Shown one piece after another: positions 61,097 through 64,000 of a stretch of DNA of 64,000 nt. Source of the stretch: Streptomyces sclerotialus (GTDB lineage Bacteria > Actinomycetota > Actinomycetes > Streptomycetales > Streptomycetaceae); assembly GCF_040907265.1 (NCBI RefSeq), contig NZ_JBFOHP010000002.1, positions 7,440,001 to 7,504,000 on the forward strand. Direction: 5' to 3'. How positions within the stretch are numbered: the stretch's first letter is position 1; each line of letters opens with the position of its first letter. The position numbers and the translations under genes are program-made. The notes beneath the pieces are model-generated. The model was given only the letters and a program-made list of their open reading frames with translations. It searched no databases and was not told the DNA's origin.

Positions 61097-61774
61097 TCAG
61101 GGCAGCTGCCAGGCGACCGGTTCGGCGCCCTGCCGGACCAGCAGGTCGTTGACCCGGCTGAACGGCCGCGAGCCGAAGAACCCCCGGTCCGCCGACATGG
61201 GCGAGGGGTGCGCCGACTCGACCGACGGCACCTGGCCGAGGAGCGGGCGCAGATTACGCGCGTCCCGCCCCCACAGCACGGCCACCAGCGGCCGCCCCCG
61301 CGCGGCCAGCGCGCGGATCGCCTGCTCCGTGACCTCTTCCCAGCCCTTGCCGCGGTGGGCTGCGGGCTTGCGCGGCGCGGTCGTCAGGGCACGGTTCAGC
61401 AGCAGCACACCCTGCCGGGTCCACGGCGTGAGGTCGCCGTTGGCCGGCCGCGGCAGCCCGAGGTCGGAGTGCATCTCGCGGAAGATGTTCTCCAGGCTGC
61501 CCGGGAGCGGCCGCACCTCCGGCGCCACCGAGAAGCTCAGCCCTACGGCGTGGCCGGGGGTGGGGTAGGGGTCCTGCCCGACGATGAGCACCCGTACGTC
61601 GTCGAAGGGCTGTTGGAAGGCGCGCAGCACATTGCTGCCGGCCGGGAGGTACGTACGTCCCGCGGCGATCTCCGCCCGCAGGAAGTCGCCCATCGCGGCG
61701 ATCCGTCCGGCGACGGGCTCAAGCGCCTTGGCCCAGCCCGGTTCGACGATTTCATGGAGAGGTCGTGCAGCCAC
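61097..61774 (-). CDS. ung: uracil-DNA glycosylase, family 1
   Basis: The 225-residue protein has the catalytic water-activating motif [20 protein letters not shown] near residue 62 and the leucine-loop motif [20 protein letters not shown] near 185, both typical of UNG. It excises uracil from DNA to start base-excision repair. The length matches bacterial Ung. It follows the scramblase-like gene by 62 bases on the same strand, without an obvious functional link. Confidence 0.95.
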   Translation of the reverse strand: MAARPLHEIVEPGWAKALEPVAGRIAAMGDFLRAEIAAGRTYLPAGSNVLRAFQQPFDDVRVLIVGQDPYPTPGHAVGLSFSVAPEVRPLPGSLENIFREMHSDLGLPRPANGDLTPWTRQGVLLLNRALTTAPRKPAAHRGKGWEEVTEQAIRALAARGRPLVAVLWGRDARNLRPLLGQVPSVESAHPSPMSADRGFFGSRPFSRVNDLLVRQGAEPVAWQLP

Positions 61775-61937
61775 GGCGTCACCCTACTGGCCGCCCGGTG
61801 GTCCGTATCAACCTGTGCCCCCTTCCTCCGATCACTTCCGGCGACGGCTCGTCCGAATCACGCCATCACCGGTCACAGGGCGACCGTCCGGCGGCGATTG
61901 CCCCGCCCGCACCGCTCGGCCGCCTCCTCCGGATGCC

Positions 61938-63035
61938 TTACGCCAGCACCGCCGCCCGTACGCACAGCACGTCCGGCAGATGGGCGGCGAGCTGCTGCCA
62001 GCTGTCCCCGTCGTCCGCGCTGGCGAACACCTCGCCGTTGCGATTGCCGAAGTAGACGCCCGCCGGATCCGCGTCGTCCACGCACAGCGCGTCGCGCAGC
62101 ACCGTGCCGTAGTGGTCCTCCTGCGGCAGCCCCTCGCTCAGGGCCTCCCAGCTGCTGCCCGCGTCGGACGTGCGGAAGACCCGGCAGCGGTGGTCGGCCG
62201 GCACCCGGTCCATGTCAGCGGTGATCGGGAAGACGTACGCCACGTCGCCGCGCCGCGGGTGCGCGGCGACCGCGAAGCCGAAGTCCGACGGCAGCCCGGA
62301 CCCGATGTCCGTCCACTGCGCTCCCGCGTCGTCACTGCGGTACACCCCCCAGTGGTTCTGGAGGTAGAGGCGGTCACGGTCGACCGGGTCCTGCGCGATC
62401 TTGTGGACGCACTGCCCGAACTCCGGGTCCGGGTCGGGCAGGAACACCGCCTTGACGCCGCTGTTGGACGGAGCCCAGCTCGCGCCGCCGTCGAGGGTGC
62501 GGAACACCCCTGCCGTGGACACCGCCACCGTCACCGCGTCGGCGGTACGGGGGTCGGTGATCACCGTGTGCACGGCGAGCCCGCCGCCGCCCGGCACCCA
62601 TTGGTCGCGTGAGGGGTGCTCCCACAGGGGCCGCACCAGCTCGAACGACTCGCCGCCGTCCTCGGACCGGAACAGCGCGCCCGGCTCCGTACCGGCGTAG
62701 ACGACATCGGGCGCGGCCGGGCCCGCGGGCTGGAGCTGCCACACCCGCTCCAGCGAACTCTTGGTGTACTCCGGGTACTTGACCGCCGGGCGCGCCGGCT
62801 CCACCCAGCTCTCGCCGAGGTCGTCGGAGTGGAAGACCGAAGGCCCCCAGTGCGCACTGTCCGCGCCGGCCAGCAGCCGCGGCGTGGCGCGGCGGGTGTC
62901 GATGCCGATCGAATAGACCGCCTGGGCCGGGAAGTGCGGCTCGCTCAGCTCCCACCTGCCCCGCCGTCGACGGCCGAGGAACAGGCCCTTCCGGGTCCCC
63001 ACCGCGAGAAGGACATCCTGCGTGCCACTCGTCAT
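61938..63035 (-). CDS. BNR/YVTN-type beta-propeller protein
   Basis: The 365-residue protein has at least five Asp-box (BNR) repeats: SDDLGESWVEPAR, SEDGGESFELVRP, TLDGGASWAPSNS, SDDAGAQWTDIGS and TSDAGSSWEALSE, with ASADDGDSWQQL near the end. Such repeats form the edges of propeller blades in sialidases and in proteins annotated as exo-alpha-sialidase. The catalytic residues of sialidase are not seen and there is no signal peptide, so a cytoplasmic binding or glycosidase-related role is possible. GGAGGT upstream fixes the ATG at 63035. Confidence 0.82.
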   Translation of the reverse strand: MTSGTQDVLLAVGTRKGLFLGRRRRGRWELSEPHFPAQAVYSIGIDTRRATPRLLAGADSAHWGPSVFHSDDLGESWVEPARPAVKYPEYTKSSLERVWQLQPAGPAAPDVVYAGTEPGALFRSEDGGESFELVRPLWEHPSRDQWVPGGGGLAVHTVITDPRTADAVTVAVSTAGVFRTLDGGASWAPSNSGVKAVFLPDPDPEFGQCVHKIAQDPVDRDRLYLQNHWGVYRSDDAGAQWTDIGSGLPSDFGFAVAAHPRRGDVAYVFPITADMDRVPADHRCRVFRTSDAGSSWEALSEGLPQEDHYGTVLRDALCVDDADPAGVYFGNRNGEVFASADDGDSWQQLAAHLPDVLCVRAAVLA

Positions 63036-63152
63036 GTCACTGCACCTCCGAACGCCGTTGTTCCAGGTACGGGTCAGTCTGCACCCGGCCACTGACAACG
63101 GCGCTCGGAAGCATGGAGGCGCAGGTCGGAGGGGGTGTGCCGAGATCTTGTC

Positions 63153-64000
63153 TCAGGTCGTGTAGTCGGCGTTGACGCGGATGTAGCCCTCGGTCAGGTC
63201 GCAGCCGTAGACCGTCGCCGTGGCGTCACCGATGCCGAGTCCGATCGTGATGTCGACCTCGTCCTGCCGCATCGTCTCCGCCAGCTTCTCCAAGGTGCCG
63301 GCCGAGGGCTCCGCCGGGTACACCTCGGTCCCGCCGAACCGTACGGTCACCTTCTCCGGCTCGATGTCCGTGTCCTCGGTGTTCTTGCCGATGGCCATCA
63401 CGACCCGGCCCCAGTTCGGGTCGGCGCCGTGCACGGCGGTCTTGACCAGCGGGGAGTTCACCACGCTCTTGGCGACCCGCTTGGCCTGTGCGTGGTCGGC
63501 GGCCTGCCCCACCGTGACGCGCAACAGCTTGCTCGCGCCCTCTCCGTCGCTCGCCAGCTGTTCCGTGAGGTCCAGGCAGACCTCGGTGAGCGCCGCCGAG
63601 AACGCCGCGACGTCGACCGGACCGGCCGCCCCGTTGGCGAGCGCGGCCACGGTGTCGGACGTGGAGGTGTCGGTGTCCACGCTCAGGCAGTTGAACGTCT
63701 TCTCCACCGCGCCCCGGAGCGCGCCGTCCAGCTCGGCGGGGGAGAGCTCCGCGTCGGTGAAGACGTACGCCAGCATCGTGGCCATGTCCGGCTCCAGCAT
63801 GCCGACGCCCTTGGCGACGCCGACGATGCGGGCCGCGCCGAGGGTCCGGGTACTGGTCTTCGGGCGGGTGTCGGTGGTCATCATCGCGCGCGCCACGTCG
63901 AGGGGGCCCGCCTCGAAGGCCGCCGTGCCGCGCCCGGCCGTCGCTTCCAGGTGTGCGCGGAGGGCGGCCATCGGGAGCGGTCGTCCGATCACGCCGGTGG
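63153..64000 (-). CDS. argJ: arginine biosynthesis bifunctional ArgJ, N-terminus beyond the window
   Basis: The visible 282 residues are the C-terminal two thirds of ArgJ, including the autocleavage and nucleophile site in VAKGVGMLEPDMATMLAYVF, with the conserved threonine after MA, and VVNSPLVKTAVHGADPNWGR. ArgJ is glutamate N-acetyltransferase and ornithine acetyltransferase, which recycles the acetyl group in arginine synthesis. The frame continues through the right edge, where TGVIGRPLPM is read. The protein splits into alpha and beta chains after translation. Confidence 0.95.
   Translation of the reverse strand, partial: TGVIGRPLPMAALRAHLEATAGRGTAAFEAGPLDVARAMMTTDTRPKTSTRTLGAARIVGVAKGVGMLEPDMATMLAYVFTDAELSPAELDGALRGAVEKTFNCLSVDTDTSTSDTVAALANGAAGPVDVAAFSAALTEVCLDLTEQLASDGEGASKLLRVTVGQAADHAQAKRVAKSVVNSPLVKTAVHGADPNWGRVVMAIGKNTEDTDIEPEKVTVRFGGTEVYPAEPSAGTLEKLAETMRQDEVDITIGLGIGDATATVYGCDLTEGYIRVNADYTT

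Overview
The window is high-GC actinobacterial DNA. Strong third-position G/C bias, frequent GTG starts, four-base ATGA gene overlaps, a conservon, an SCO-style MEDS/HATPase signalling set and leaderless promoters all point to a Streptomyces or near relative. No rRNA, tRNA, insertion sequence, CRISPR array or replication origin was seen. Both ends are cut inside genes: a polysaccharide flippase-like membrane protein on the left and argJ on the right.

Layout: 1-4.2 kb is the end of a surface-polysaccharide operon (glycosyltransferase, pyruvyltransferase-like protein, RmlC-type epimerase, HemL-like aminotransferase), followed by a PAP2 phosphatase. 5.2-9.7 kb is a regulatory block: a lone HATPase, a MEDS-STAS protein with its own HATPase, and a large NTPase-LuxR regulator. 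9.8-10.5 kb holds an unrecognised two-gene unit whose second product has a RelE/ParE-like C-terminus. 10.8-14.8 kb carries a RutA-like flavin monooxygenase, a VTT/DedA-like membrane protein, a CGNR regulator beside a broken alpha/beta hydrolase, and an Rv1733c-like membrane protein. 15.1-22 kb pairs a DMATS-type prenyltransferase and a PLP enzyme convergently with a full conservon (cvnA-D) ending in a CYP157-like P450 that lacks the ExxR motif. 22.4-23.5 kb is a decayed ABC solute-binding protein gene. 23.7-31.2 kb holds small regulators, a short UvrA-like ABC ATPase, a D-Ala-D-Ala carboxypeptidase and a DUF5997/LysR-domain divergent pair. 31.3-37.4 kb is a molybdenum hydroxylase locus (xdhR-like TetR repressor with two palindromic operators, three enzyme subunits, XdhC/CoxI chaperone).

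37.5-42.7 kb is the most unusual part. A Crp/Fnr-type regulator is followed by four genes joined by ATGA/GTGA overlaps: a class III nucleotidyl cyclase-like protein, a STAND-like protein with a defective P-loop and helical repeats, an unrecognised protein, and a membrane protein resembling the Pycsar effector PycTM (DUF5706). The C-terminus of the cyclase and the N-terminus of the STAND-like protein share a short Q-x-V-G motif, as expected for a sensor and effector that assemble through a homotypic adaptor. This looks like a Pycsar-type defence operon with an added NLR-like module.

42.7-48.4 kb is an acyl-CoA locus: a single-chain acyl-CoA carboxylase, its divergent TetR regulator and an acyl-CoA synthetase. 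48.4-53.3 kb has a HAD phosphatase, an Lrp regulator, a Zur-like regulator with its operator, and an ssuD-MHS transporter pair behind a 26-residue cysteine-containing leader peptide. 53.6-64 kb is housekeeping-like: FUSC membrane protein, lactonase, methyltransferase, CbiX-like protein, N-acetylglucosamine kinase-like ATPase, DUF2510-scramblase protein, uracil-DNA glycosylase, a BNR/propeller protein and argJ.

All functional names rest on sequence motifs read by eye and on family knowledge; no database search was possible.
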